From UBA4408 sp002389785 (GTDB lineage: Bacteria; Bacteroidota; Bacteroidia; UBA4408), in contig DAORJK010000010.1 of NCBI GenBank assembly GCA_035438985.1, forward strand, positions 74,438-138,437: a DNA stretch of 64,000 nt, read 5' to 3'. The notes beneath the pieces were generated by a model. That model did not search any database, was not told where the DNA came from, and saw nothing but the letters and a program-made list of their open reading frames with translations. Position numbers and translations under genes: made by a program. Positions 27,852 through 36,278 of the stretch are shown here, piece by piece; the first letter of the stretch is position 1, and the number at the start of each line of letters is the position of its first letter.

Positions 27852-28379
27852 ATGAAAAAACTAAGCGTTGTTGTTTTTGTTAGCATACTTTTAATTCAGC
27901 AAGGAGCCGGAGTGTGGTGGCTTAAATTACATCAATTGTTTATACAAGAGCAACAACTTAATTACACTAAAACCGCAGCTTCCGAATTTGAGTATTTAAT
28001 TATTAGCGAAAAAGATTTTGCAAATTACGCTATTGAGCAAGGTAGAGAAATTGAATGGGATGGGCATTTATACGATATTGTTCGTATGAAAAAGCATAAG
28101 CAAACCATTTATTTAACGGTGTTGGATGATTCAAAAGAACTGAAAATTAAACAGCACTTGGCTATTTTTATTCGTCATTTCTCAACTCACCAAAAGCAAC
28201 TTTTTAATGATCTTAGCCAATTAGCTATGCTCCTTTATTTACCCTCAATCAATGAGTATTCATTTTGTCAATCAATTCAACAAGTATCTTATTCTATTTT
28301 TTTTGAAATAGCCCTTAAAGAATTTCGAATTCCTATAACAAGTCCTCCTCCTAAAATTTCTCCATTCAATTTTTGTTGA
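27852..28379 (+). CDS. Small secreted or membrane protein with SPPP tail
   Basis: 175 residues from the ATG at 27852 (MKKLSVVVFVSILLIQQGAG), a signal peptide or membrane anchor. The rest has EFEYLIISEKDFANYAIEQG and EIEWDGHLYDIVRMKK, and a C-terminal ITSPPPKISPF. I do not recognise a domain. The layout (N-terminal helix, charged middle, proline-pair tail) mirrors the divergent 27344-27670 protein. It lies 218 bases upstream of the TonB receptor on the same strand, so it may be an accessory of that receptor. Confidence 0.6.
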   Translation: MKKLSVVVFVSILLIQQGAGVWWLKLHQLFIQEQQLNYTKTAASEFEYLIISEKDFANYAIEQGREIEWDGHLYDIVRMKKHKQTIYLTVLDDSKELKIKQHLAIFIRHFSTHQKQLFNDLSQLAMLLYLPSINEYSFCQSIQQVSYSIFFEIALKEFRIPITSPPPKISPFNFC

Positions 28380-28597
28380 AGAACAGTTAAACTTATGTTT
28401 TAATTAAATATGCTTTTCGGTTATCAATGCTAGAAATATTGTAAGCATTGGTACTTAATTGCTTTTTATCAAAGGTCTTAGGTGAACTAGTTTTTCAATC
28501 CAACAGTTGTGTTTTTTAATTGCTGCCAGTAAGGCAATATTTTATAAATCAGGCTGTACAAACATTTAATTAGAAATTTCAACAGAAATTAAAATTT

Positions 28598-30814
28598 ATG
28601 AAAAGTACCTATATACAATTAACACAACTACTAATTTATACTATAAGCCCTCTTTTTTTAAAGGCTCAAGATGATTCATCTGACACTATTAAACAACTAA
28701 ATGAGGTTGTAATTTCAGTAAATAAGGTGGAGGAAAGTAAAAGAAAAGTAGCACATCAAATTGAAGTGCTGGATGCAAAACAAATTAGCTCAGCACAGGC
28801 TCAAACTACTGCCGACCTTTTGCAAAGCACCGGTAAAATTTCGGTTCAAAAAAGTCAGCAAGGTGGTGGTAGTCCCGTTATTCGAGGTTTTGAAGCAAGC
28901 CGTGTTTTAATTGTTGTTGACGGAATTCGTATGAACAATATCATTTATCGTTCAGGCCATTTGCAAAATATAATTACCCTTGACAATGCTATTTTAGATA
29001 GGGCAGAAGTACTTTTTGGTCCTGCAACAACAATTTATGGAAGCGATGCATTAGGTGGTGCCATTTGTTTTTTTACAAAAAAGCCGATGCTTGCTGCTGC
29101 AGGTGAAAAAAACAATTTAAAAGTAAATGCCTTTTATAGATATGGAGATGTAAACAATGAAAGTACCGGACATGTTGATTTTAATATTGGCACCGGAAAA
29201 ATTGCTTCCTTAACTTCATTTACATTTTCGCAGTTTGGTGATTTACGAAGCGGGGCAAATCAGAATCCATTTTATGATAAAACTTACGGTGAACGATTTT
29301 ATTATGTAAAACGATTTAACAATACAGATTCATTGGTTAAAAATACCAGTCGTTACAATCAAATTCAAAGTGGTTATAGCCAATACGATATTCTTCAAAA
29401 GGTATTATTTCAACCATCCGAAAAATTGTCGCATCAATTAAATATTCAATATTCCAACTCAACTGATATTCCTCGCTACGACCGCCTTACAGATCCTTCA
29501 AATACAGGTTTGAGATTTAGCGAATGGTATTATGGTCCGCAAGAACGACTACTTACCGCATACGATTTTAATAAAAATGACGAATCTTCATTTTTTCAAA
29601 GGATACATTTTGGATTAAATTATCAGGCTATTGAGGAGAGCCGAGTTAGTCGAAGATTTAATAGTATTTATCACGATAGTAGAATCGAGAATGTAGGTGT
29701 TGTGGGCGGTGCCTTTGATGTTCAACACAAAAGTCAAAAACATGTGGTGCGGTTAGGAATTGATTTTCAATACAACGATTTGAAATCGACAGCGAATCGT
29801 AAAGATATTGTTGCCGATACTACAGCTAAGCTGGATACACGTTATCCGGATGGAAAAAATACCTTACTCACAAGCGGAGTTTACTTGTCACATACTTACC
29901 AAATTAACGAAAACCTTCTTTTAACCGATGGTATTCGAGTTGGGTTTTCATCTTTAAAGTCAACTTTTGTTGATACTACATTTTTTCAATTTCCATTTAG
30001 CGATGCCAATCAGCAACAACCCCTTTACTCAGGAAGCTTAGGTTTAATAAATACTCCTAGTGATGATTTGAAACTTTCAGTCTTATTTTCAACAGGATTC
30101 CGAACTCCCAATGTGGACGATTTAGCTAAAGTATTTGAAACAGTAAAGGGCACTGTGATTGTACCGAATAGTGATTTAAAACCTGAGAAAACGATCAACA
30201 CTGAGATTGGAATTACTAAATGGTTTGAGTCAAAAGCAAGGTGGGAAAGCAGTATTTATTATACACAGTTTATTGATGCAATTGTGAACGATAAATTTAG
30301 CTATCAAGGAAATGATTCAATTCTGTATCAAGGTGTTTTGAGTAAAGTTACAGCGAATCAAAATAAAGGCAAAGCATATATTTATGGGTTTGCAACTACA
30401 TTGAATAACCAATTCTCTGAACATTTCACGACTGATTTTTCTATGAACTATACTTACGGACGAGTGAAAACTGATAGTGCTGATGTACCGTTAGATCATA
30501 TTCCTCCATTTATGGCGCATTTGGGATTAACATATTCATTGGAAAAATTTAGCGCCAAATTTTTTGTTAATTACAATGGTTGGAAAAAGGCGAAAAATTA
30601 CAGTACTTCCGGTGAAGATAATGCACAATACGCTCCTGCAGAAGGTATGCCTGCTTGGTTTACAGCTAATTTACGTGTTTCTTATAAAGTGCATAAGTAC
30701 ATCACAATTCAAAGCGGTATTGATAATATTTTTGATACACAATACCGTACTTTTTCTAGTGGAATAAATGCCCCTGGAAGGAATATTTTTGGTGTAATAC
30801 GTTTTACTTTGTAA
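28598..30814 (+). CDS. TonB-dependent receptor (heme/siderophore-type)
   Basis: 738 residues. A short signal peptide ends at LKAQ (~24). The plug domain (~30-160) contains LNEVVISVNKVEESKRKVAHQ, SPVIRGFEASRVLIVVDGIR and ATTIYGSDALGGAI. A 22-strand barrel follows, ending in the C-terminal strand RNIFGVIRFTL with terminal aromatic and hydrophobic residues. GFEASRVLIVVDGIRMNN resembles heme/hemoglobin and colicin I-type receptors, so iron, heme or another metal chelate is a fair guess. No SusD partner follows, which argues against glycan uptake. Ended by a terminator at 30827-30874. Confidence 0.85.
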   Translation: MKSTYIQLTQLLIYTISPLFLKAQDDSSDTIKQLNEVVISVNKVEESKRKVAHQIEVLDAKQISSAQAQTTADLLQSTGKISVQKSQQGGGSPVIRGFEASRVLIVVDGIRMNNIIYRSGHLQNIITLDNAILDRAEVLFGPATTIYGSDALGGAICFFTKKPMLAAAGEKNNLKVNAFYRYGDVNNESTGHVDFNIGTGKIASLTSFTFSQFGDLRSGANQNPFYDKTYGERFYYVKRFNNTDSLVKNTSRYNQIQSGYSQYDILQKVLFQPSEKLSHQLNIQYSNSTDIPRYDRLTDPSNTGLRFSEWYYGPQERLLTAYDFNKNDESSFFQRIHFGLNYQAIEESRVSRRFNSIYHDSRIENVGVVGGAFDVQHKSQKHVVRLGIDFQYNDLKSTANRKDIVADTTAKLDTRYPDGKNTLLTSGVYLSHTYQINENLLLTDGIRVGFSSLKSTFVDTTFFQFPFSDANQQQPLYSGSLGLINTPSDDLKLSVLFSTGFRTPNVDDLAKVFETVKGTVIVPNSDLKPEKTINTEIGITKWFESKARWESSIYYTQFIDAIVNDKFSYQGNDSILYQGVLSKVTANQNKGKAYIYGFATTLNNQFSEHFTTDFSMNYTYGRVKTDSADVPLDHIPPFMAHLGLTYSLEKFSAKFFVNYNGWKKAKNYSTSGEDNAQYAPAEGMPAWFTANLRVSYKVHKYITIQSGIDNIFDTQYRTFSSGINAPGRNIFGVIRFTL

Positions 30815-30826
30815 GAATTTTAACTG

Positions 30827-30874
30827 AAAGAATCTCAAGAATACTGCTAATAATTGGTATTGTTGAGATTCTTT
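30827..30874 (+). terminator. Terminator after the TonB receptor gene
   Basis: Perfect 12-base arms 30827-30838 and 30863-30874 with a 24-base loop. The T tract after it is short, so efficiency is uncertain. Confidence 0.65.
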
Positions 30875-30907
30875 TAGTTGAATTAACTGGAGTGTTTATT
30901 TCACCTT

Positions 30908-30936
30908 TTGAGGTGCAATTAATTGTGCTAAATTTG
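30908..30936 (+). promoter_or_regulatory. Bacteroidota-type promoter of the response-regulator gene
   Basis: TTG at 30908-30910, an 18-base spacer, then TAAATTTG at 30929-30936 (consensus TAnnTTTG). The ATG at 30957 follows 20 bases later. This supports starting the protein at 30957. Confidence 0.65.
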
Positions 30937-30956
30937 CAGCAAAATTGTACCCTTCA

Positions 30957-31631
30957 ATGAATTACAAAATACTGGTTGCCGACAGTAATTTTTTACTGCG
31001 AGAAGGCTTAAAAACCCTTGTTAGTAGTAATGATAGCTATGTATGCGACGAAGTAGAAAACGCTGATCTTTTAATTGAAAAAGTAGTTAAGAATCAGCCC
31101 GATGTGGTAATAATTAACTTTATTTCAAGTGGTTTTAGCTTATCGGATATTTCTAGAATTAAATTAGCTTATCCCGATACAAAAATTTTGGCCATCACTG
31201 ATCGGCCCAGTAAAACAGTCTTTTCTCAGGCAATTGCAAATGGTGTATTGAGTTTTTTAATGATTGATTGCGATAAGAATGAAATTACTGAAGCCATTGA
31301 AAGCACACTTCAAGGAGAGGCATTTTTTTGTGGAAAAATTTTGAATGAAATCAATGCTCCTGAAACCGATTTTATTGAAGATACAGCAATTCCGGCATTT
31401 TCATGCAACGGCGTGAAAATTTCGGCACGTGAATCTGAAATTATTTCTTTGGTTTCTGAAGGCATGACTAACAAACAAATTGCGGAACAGTTATTTTTGA
31501 GCACGCATACTGTGATTACGCATCGTAAAAACATCATGAATAAATTGGGCCTGACGAACACAGCTTCCCTGGTCATGTTTGCGATTCGTCAAAACATTAT
31601 TCGCCCCAATAAATTTTTGTTTTCTAATTAA
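30957..31631 (+). CDS. NarL/FixJ-type response regulator with degenerate receiver
   Basis: 224 residues from the ATG at 30957; a TTG 12 bases earlier lies in the expected transcript leader. The N-terminal receiver fold (~1-120) is recognisable (YKILVADSNFLLREGL), but the phospho-acceptor Asp is Asn54 in DVVIINF, the acidic pair is reduced to D9-S10, and the conserved Lys is replaced (VLSFLMID). The C-terminal LuxR-type helix-turn-helix is intact: SARESEIISLVSEGMTNKQI, then LFLSTHTVITHRKNIMNKLG. It should bind DNA but is unlikely to be switched by Asp phosphorylation. Converges with the SpoIIE phosphatase gene (24-base gap). Confidence 0.85.
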   Translation: MNYKILVADSNFLLREGLKTLVSSNDSYVCDEVENADLLIEKVVKNQPDVVIINFISSGFSLSDISRIKLAYPDTKILAITDRPSKTVFSQAIANGVLSFLMIDCDKNEITEAIESTLQGEAFFCGKILNEINAPETDFIEDTAIPAFSCNGVKISARESEIISLVSEGMTNKQIAEQLFLSTHTVITHRKNIMNKLGLTNTASLVMFAIRQNIIRPNKFLFSN

Positions 31632-31655
31632 GCTAGCTAATTTGTTCTTGCGGCT

Positions 31656-33827
31656 TTAAATTCGAACTCCAATTACCAATATATCATCCACTTGCTCAGT
31701 GTCGCCCTTCCATTTTGCAATAAAATTACTTAGAAAAATTTCTTGTTTATCCATGCTTAAATGTTGTATCTCAAGCAAAAGTTGTTTAAATTTTTTGGTA
31801 GTTAACTTTTTATTAATGGTTCCAAAGGTGTCTGCATATCCGTCGGTAAATAGGTAAATCGTATCTCCTTTATTGAGTGAAATAGTATATGAAATAAACT
31901 CTTGACTGTCGCTGGTATGTCCGCCCAGAGCTGCTTTTGTAGGTTTGTATTCTTCCAATTCACTTGCAACTTTTCTACAAATCCAAAGGGTGCGATTTGC
32001 TCCTCCAAACTCCAAAGTACAGGCTTCACCTTGTACAACTTTATCAACCGGAAACAAACGGCATAAAGCTATGTCCATGCCATCGCGAATGGAAGTCCCT
32101 GCATCACTTTGACGCAACGAAGCTTTAATGCCTCGATTCATGTGACTAAGTATGGTAGAAACTTCCTCCATTCGAGTAACTGATTCATACAATTTTTCGG
32201 AACCAACCATGCTCATAAAAGCACCCGGAATGCCATGACCAGTGCAATCAACTGCTGCAATATAAACTCCATTTTCGGTTTTAAAGAAAAAATAAAAGTC
32301 ACCACTAACAATATCCTTTGGTAAATACAATACAAAAGATTGTTGAAGGTTTTCTTTAATAAAAGATTTACGAGGTAACTTTGCCTGCTGTATTCTTAAC
32401 GCATAATTGATGCTATCATTAATTTCTTTATTCTTTTTTTCAATTTCTATTTTTTGATTTTCAACTTCTTGTTTCTTGCTTTCAATTACTTGTTTTTGTT
32501 TACGGGTAAGATGTAACGAACGAGTTATAAAAATGATGAAACCAATTAATAAGGTTAATCCAATTAATACCGACCAAAGAATTATTTTTTGTTTTTTTCT
32601 TTCCTGCTCCAACAACTCATCCTTTTTCCTTTGTTCTAATTTAATTCCGGCTTCTCTGCGCTCGAATTCAAAATTCATTTCCTTTCGTGTTAACTGATTC
32701 TCCGTTTCTTCGTTAAACAATGAATCGCGCAACTTTACAGCACTTTTGTAATTTGCCAATGCCATGTTGGTATTTCCTTGCTTTTCATATAGAATGCTGA
32801 GCGCGCGGTAAATGTCTTTTTGGAGTTTGGGAGCATTCAATTGCAACGAAATATTCATTGCTTCTTGTAAACTTTTTTCTGCTTCACTATAATTTGTTGA
32901 ATAGGTATAGAGTCGACCAAGTTTTGTTAGATTTATAAGCTGTAATTCAGTATTACCAATTTCCTTACTTAATTTAAGGGCTTCCGTACAATAATAAAAA
33001 GCCTGTTTATAATTAGCATTTTCGCTACTTGAACTTTCTGTCAATTCAGTATAAATACTAGCCAATTCACTGTAATTCTCAAGCATGGCAATTTTGTTTG
33101 AATGTATGGCAGATTGTTGCAAGGCCTTTTGAAAATAATGTATTGCTTCCTGAGGCATATTCATTAAAAAATAAATTCCACCAATCCGATTTAATAAACT
33201 TGCAACACGATCTTCCTTGTTTACTGCGTATGACTTTTGCAAGGATCTAAAATAATAATGCAAGGACTGTGGTAAATTTTTCTCTTCCTGATAATGTAAA
33301 CCTGTTTTTTCGAGATAATATATCAAGAGGATGTTATTTCCCGATGCTTCAGCCGATTTTATTCCATTCAACAAAACAGTAATTGGTTTTTCAAATTTTT
33401 GACTGTTTATATTAGATTTCGTTGTATTTTGAGATTTTTGTATCTCTTTATCTGGATTGGCTTTCAGCATTTGATCAAGCACTTTTACGGCACGTTCAAA
33501 CAATTGCATCGATTGAACTGAATCGCCTTTTATTCCATATACTTTGCTGAGTATTTCGTAACAACGATGCTCTCCTAATGACCAATTTAGTTTTTCAGCA
33601 GTTTGCAGTGCTACGTTACAATAGTAAATCGAGGAATCCGTATTTTTCGAAACTAATTTATTTGCTAATAAAAGAGCTTCATTTATTTTAATAGTGTCGC
33701 CTAAATTTAGTTTGTTTGAATCGAATGATTCTTTTGATTGAGCAGTGGTGATTGAATTTGAAAATATAAATATTCCTACTAGTAAGATAAATTGCACAAG
33801 TAAATTTGACCTTAATAAATAGCTCAT
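31656..33827 (-). CDS. TPR-coiled coil-SpoIIE (PP2C) phosphatase
   Basis: 723 residues: signal peptide (~1-30), TPR repeats in the periplasm (~55-395; for example LLNRIGGIYFLMNMPQEAIHYF), one membrane helix (IILWSVLIGLTLLIGFIIFI, ~425-445), a coiled coil (~450-485) and a cytoplasmic SpoIIE/PP2C-type phosphatase (~500-723). The phosphatase has GDFYFFF, VDCTGHGIPGAFMS, LFTDGYAD and the final DDILVIGVRI, so its metal-binding Asp residues are present. This architecture is common in Bacteroidota, where it probably dephosphorylates an anti-sigma or adaptor Ser/Thr site in response to an envelope signal. The target is not encoded nearby. Lies tail to tail with the response regulator. Confidence 0.88.
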   Translation of the reverse strand: MSYLLRSNLLVQFILLVGIFIFSNSITTAQSKESFDSNKLNLGDTIKINEALLLANKLVSKNTDSSIYYCNVALQTAEKLNWSLGEHRCYEILSKVYGIKGDSVQSMQLFERAVKVLDQMLKANPDKEIQKSQNTTKSNINSQKFEKPITVLLNGIKSAEASGNNILLIYYLEKTGLHYQEEKNLPQSLHYYFRSLQKSYAVNKEDRVASLLNRIGGIYFLMNMPQEAIHYFQKALQQSAIHSNKIAMLENYSELASIYTELTESSSSENANYKQAFYYCTEALKLSKEIGNTELQLINLTKLGRLYTYSTNYSEAEKSLQEAMNISLQLNAPKLQKDIYRALSILYEKQGNTNMALANYKSAVKLRDSLFNEETENQLTRKEMNFEFERREAGIKLEQRKKDELLEQERKKQKIILWSVLIGLTLLIGFIIFITRSLHLTRKQKQVIESKKQEVENQKIEIEKKNKEINDSINYALRIQQAKLPRKSFIKENLQQSFVLYLPKDIVSGDFYFFFKTENGVYIAAVDCTGHGIPGAFMSMVGSEKLYESVTRMEEVSTILSHMNRGIKASLRQSDAGTSIRDGMDIALCRLFPVDKVVQGEACTLEFGGANRTLWICRKVASELEEYKPTKAALGGHTSDSQEFISYTISLNKGDTIYLFTDGYADTFGTINKKLTTKKFKQLLLEIQHLSMDKQEIFLSNFIAKWKGDTEQVDDILVIGVRI

Positions 33828-34094
33828 AGGCTCATAGCGGAAAAAAGTTAATAAAAATACCTTGCATTTTATTCAACTTTAATGCAACTAATGTAAGTAT
33901 TTTTTGAACCCAAGATGCTTGATGTAAGATTTAAAAATGTAACAGCACACCAATTTTAAAGCAGAATCAAATCGCTATTGAACATATTTATTTTTAATCC
34001 ATCACAACAGCAGGGGCTTTAACACTTCGATTATAGGCTAAACCATCCATTTGAACTCACTTTTATTGGGTGATTCATAAACTACCAAACACAT

Positions 34095-34110
34095 TGTCAT
34101 AATGTCATAA
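34095..34110 (+). promoter_or_regulatory. Tandem TGTCATAA repeat upstream of htpG
   Basis: TGTCATAA occurs twice head to tail, 9 bases before the sigma-54-like element. It may be a regulator site. Nothing else notable lies in the 355-base gap 33828-34182. Confidence 0.4.
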
Positions 34111-34119
34111 AAAATCAAG

Positions 34120-34135
34120 TGGCACAAGGATTGAA
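34120..34135 (+). promoter_or_regulatory. Sigma-54-like promoter of htpG
   Basis: TGGCAC-N5-TTGAA resembles the -24/-12 consensus TGGCAC-N5-TTGC, but the -12 GC is replaced by GA. The ATG follows 47 bases later. I recall sigma-54-like sites before heat-shock genes in this phylum, but this one is unproven. Confidence 0.45.
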
Positions 34136-34182
34136 AAGGGAGAGACCTTCAAAATTTAATATCAAAATTTAAAACTATACAA

Positions 34183-36006
34183 ATGGCTACACAAAGCGGT
34201 AAAATCAATGTTCAAACGGAAAATATATTTCCCATCATTAAAAAGTTTCTCTACAGCGATCATGAAATATTTTTGCGCGAATTAGTTAGCAATGCAGTCG
34301 ATGCCTGCCAAAAAATCAAAACGCTTTCAACAGTTGGAGAAGCAAAAGCAGATACCGATAAACTAAAAGTTGAAGTAATACTTGATAAAGACGCAAAAAC
34401 CCTCACCATTCGCGATAATGGTATAGGTATGACTGCTGAAGAAGTAGAGAAATACATTACCCAAATTGCTTTTTCAGGCGCTGAAGAATTTGTAAATAAA
34501 TACAAAGATAAAACAGATGCAGCCAATTCTATTATTGGGCATTTTGGACTTGGATTTTATTCCTCCTTTATGGTATCGAGCAAGGTTGAAATACTTACCA
34601 AATCACATGTTAAAGGATCAACTCCCGTGCGTTGGGAATGCGACGGTAGTCCAGATTACACCTTAGTTGAGGATACTAAGAAAACCAGAGGAACCGATAT
34701 TATTTTACACATCGCTGATGATTCACTCGAATTTTTAGAAGAAGCGAGAATAAGTACCTTACTTTCTAAATATTGTAAATTTTTACCGGTTGAAATTATT
34801 TTCAATAAAAAAGCAATAAACAATACCCAACCTGCTTGGACTAAAAAACCGGTCGATTTAAAAGACGAAGATTATACTGCTTTTTATAAGGAGTTGTATC
34901 CGTTTAGTGATGATCCATTATTTCATATTCACTTAAATGTGGACTATCCATTTAACCTTACCGGAATACTATTTTTTCCAAAATTAAAACGAAATTTTGA
35001 AGTTCAAAAAGACAAGATTCAATTGTATTGCAACCAGGTGTTTGTTACCGATTCGGTTGAAAATATTGTTCCCGACTTTTTAACCTTATTACAAGGAGTA
35101 ATTGATTCGCCGGATATTCCATTAAATGTAAGTCGCAGTTATTTGCAAAGTGATGCCAACGTAAAAAAGATCAGTGCTCACATTACTAAAAAAGTTGCTG
35201 ATAAATTGGAAGAAATCTTTAAAAAAGATCGCAACGATTTTGAAAGCAAATGGAACGACATCAATTTGTTCATAAAATATGGCATGCTCTCAGAAGAAAA
35301 ATTTTATGAAAAAGCCGCTAAATTTTTCCTATTTAAAAATACCGAAAACAAGTATTTTACCATTGAGGAATATGCTCAACATATTAAATCTGCTCAAACC
35401 GACAAGGACGAAAAGATGGTGCATTTATACACTAATAATCCTGTTGAACAACACAGCTTTGTTGAAACAGCCAAAGAACGAGGTTACGATGTGTTGGTAA
35501 TGGACGGACCTTTTGATAGCCATTTTGTGAATCATCTGGAAATGAAATTGCAAAATTGTTCATTCGTTCGTGTTGATGCCGATACAATTGATAAATTGAT
35601 TAAGAAGGAAGATGCAATGCCTTCGAAATTAACTGAAGAGCAGCAAAATACTCTTAAACCAATAATTGAATCAGGTTTACCGGTTGGAAAATTTACCGTA
35701 CAATTTGAAAGTTTAAGCGAAAAGGATCAACCCATGATAATTACTCAACCGGAGTTTATGCGACGTATGAAAGACATGAGCGCAACCGGTGGTGGAGGCA
35801 TGAATTTTATGGGTTCATTTCCAGAAACCTATAACATGATTGTAAATAGTAACCATCCTTTGATTTCGAAAATATTGGATGAAAAAGACGGTGAATTGCA
35901 AAAAAAGCTAAGCAAGCAAACCAGCGATTTAGCCTTATTATCGCAGGGAATGCTGAAAGGAGAGGAGTTAACTAAGTTTATTAAGCGAAGCTTGGAATTG
36001 ATATAA
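34183..36006 (+). CDS. htpG: Molecular chaperone HtpG (Hsp90)
   Basis: 607 residues, near the 624 of the E. coli protein. The GHKL ATPase domain is intact: RELVSNAVDA (with the catalytic-region Asn37), DNGIGMTAEE and GHFGLGFYSSFMV. The middle domain contains VSRSYLQSD, with the conserved Arg that contacts ATP. The C-terminal dimerisation domain ends in RSLELI without the eukaryotic MEEVD tail, as expected in bacteria. Cytosolic ATP-driven chaperone for client proteins under stress. Monocistronic, with a sigma-54-like promoter upstream and a hairpin terminator downstream. Confidence 0.97.
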   Translation: MATQSGKINVQTENIFPIIKKFLYSDHEIFLRELVSNAVDACQKIKTLSTVGEAKADTDKLKVEVILDKDAKTLTIRDNGIGMTAEEVEKYITQIAFSGAEEFVNKYKDKTDAANSIIGHFGLGFYSSFMVSSKVEILTKSHVKGSTPVRWECDGSPDYTLVEDTKKTRGTDIILHIADDSLEFLEEARISTLLSKYCKFLPVEIIFNKKAINNTQPAWTKKPVDLKDEDYTAFYKELYPFSDDPLFHIHLNVDYPFNLTGILFFPKLKRNFEVQKDKIQLYCNQVFVTDSVENIVPDFLTLLQGVIDSPDIPLNVSRSYLQSDANVKKISAHITKKVADKLEEIFKKDRNDFESKWNDINLFIKYGMLSEEKFYEKAAKFFLFKNTENKYFTIEEYAQHIKSAQTDKDEKMVHLYTNNPVEQHSFVETAKERGYDVLVMDGPFDSHFVNHLEMKLQNCSFVRVDADTIDKLIKKEDAMPSKLTEEQQNTLKPIIESGLPVGKFTVQFESLSEKDQPMIITQPEFMRRMKDMSATGGGGMNFMGSFPETYNMIVNSNHPLISKILDEKDGELQKKLSKQTSDLALLSQGMLKGEELTKFIKRSLELI

Positions 36007-36029
36007 TTTCATTCACAATAATTATTAAT

Positions 36030-36064
36030 AGGAGGTAGCACTTTGTGTATACCTCCTTTTTTTG
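36030..36064 (+). terminator. Rho-independent terminator of htpG
   Basis: Arms AGGAGGTA (36030-36037) and TACCTCCT (36050-36057) pair perfectly over a 12-base loop and are followed by a run of T. Confidence 0.85.
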
Positions 36065-36278
36065 TAATCATCTATTCTAAACTGGATAAATCAAGAATAA
36101 ATTGAGTCGAAGAAAGTAGCATTAGAACTTACTAGAGTCAATGATGCTATTAATGCACAAAAGTGCTTTTATATTCCAACGATAAAGTTTACGTTAATTG
36201 TTTGCATCTAACTATATTTAATTGTATGCTGAAGGATAAAAATAAGTAGAGTCAAACTTTAAAGAAACGAAAGTTGAG

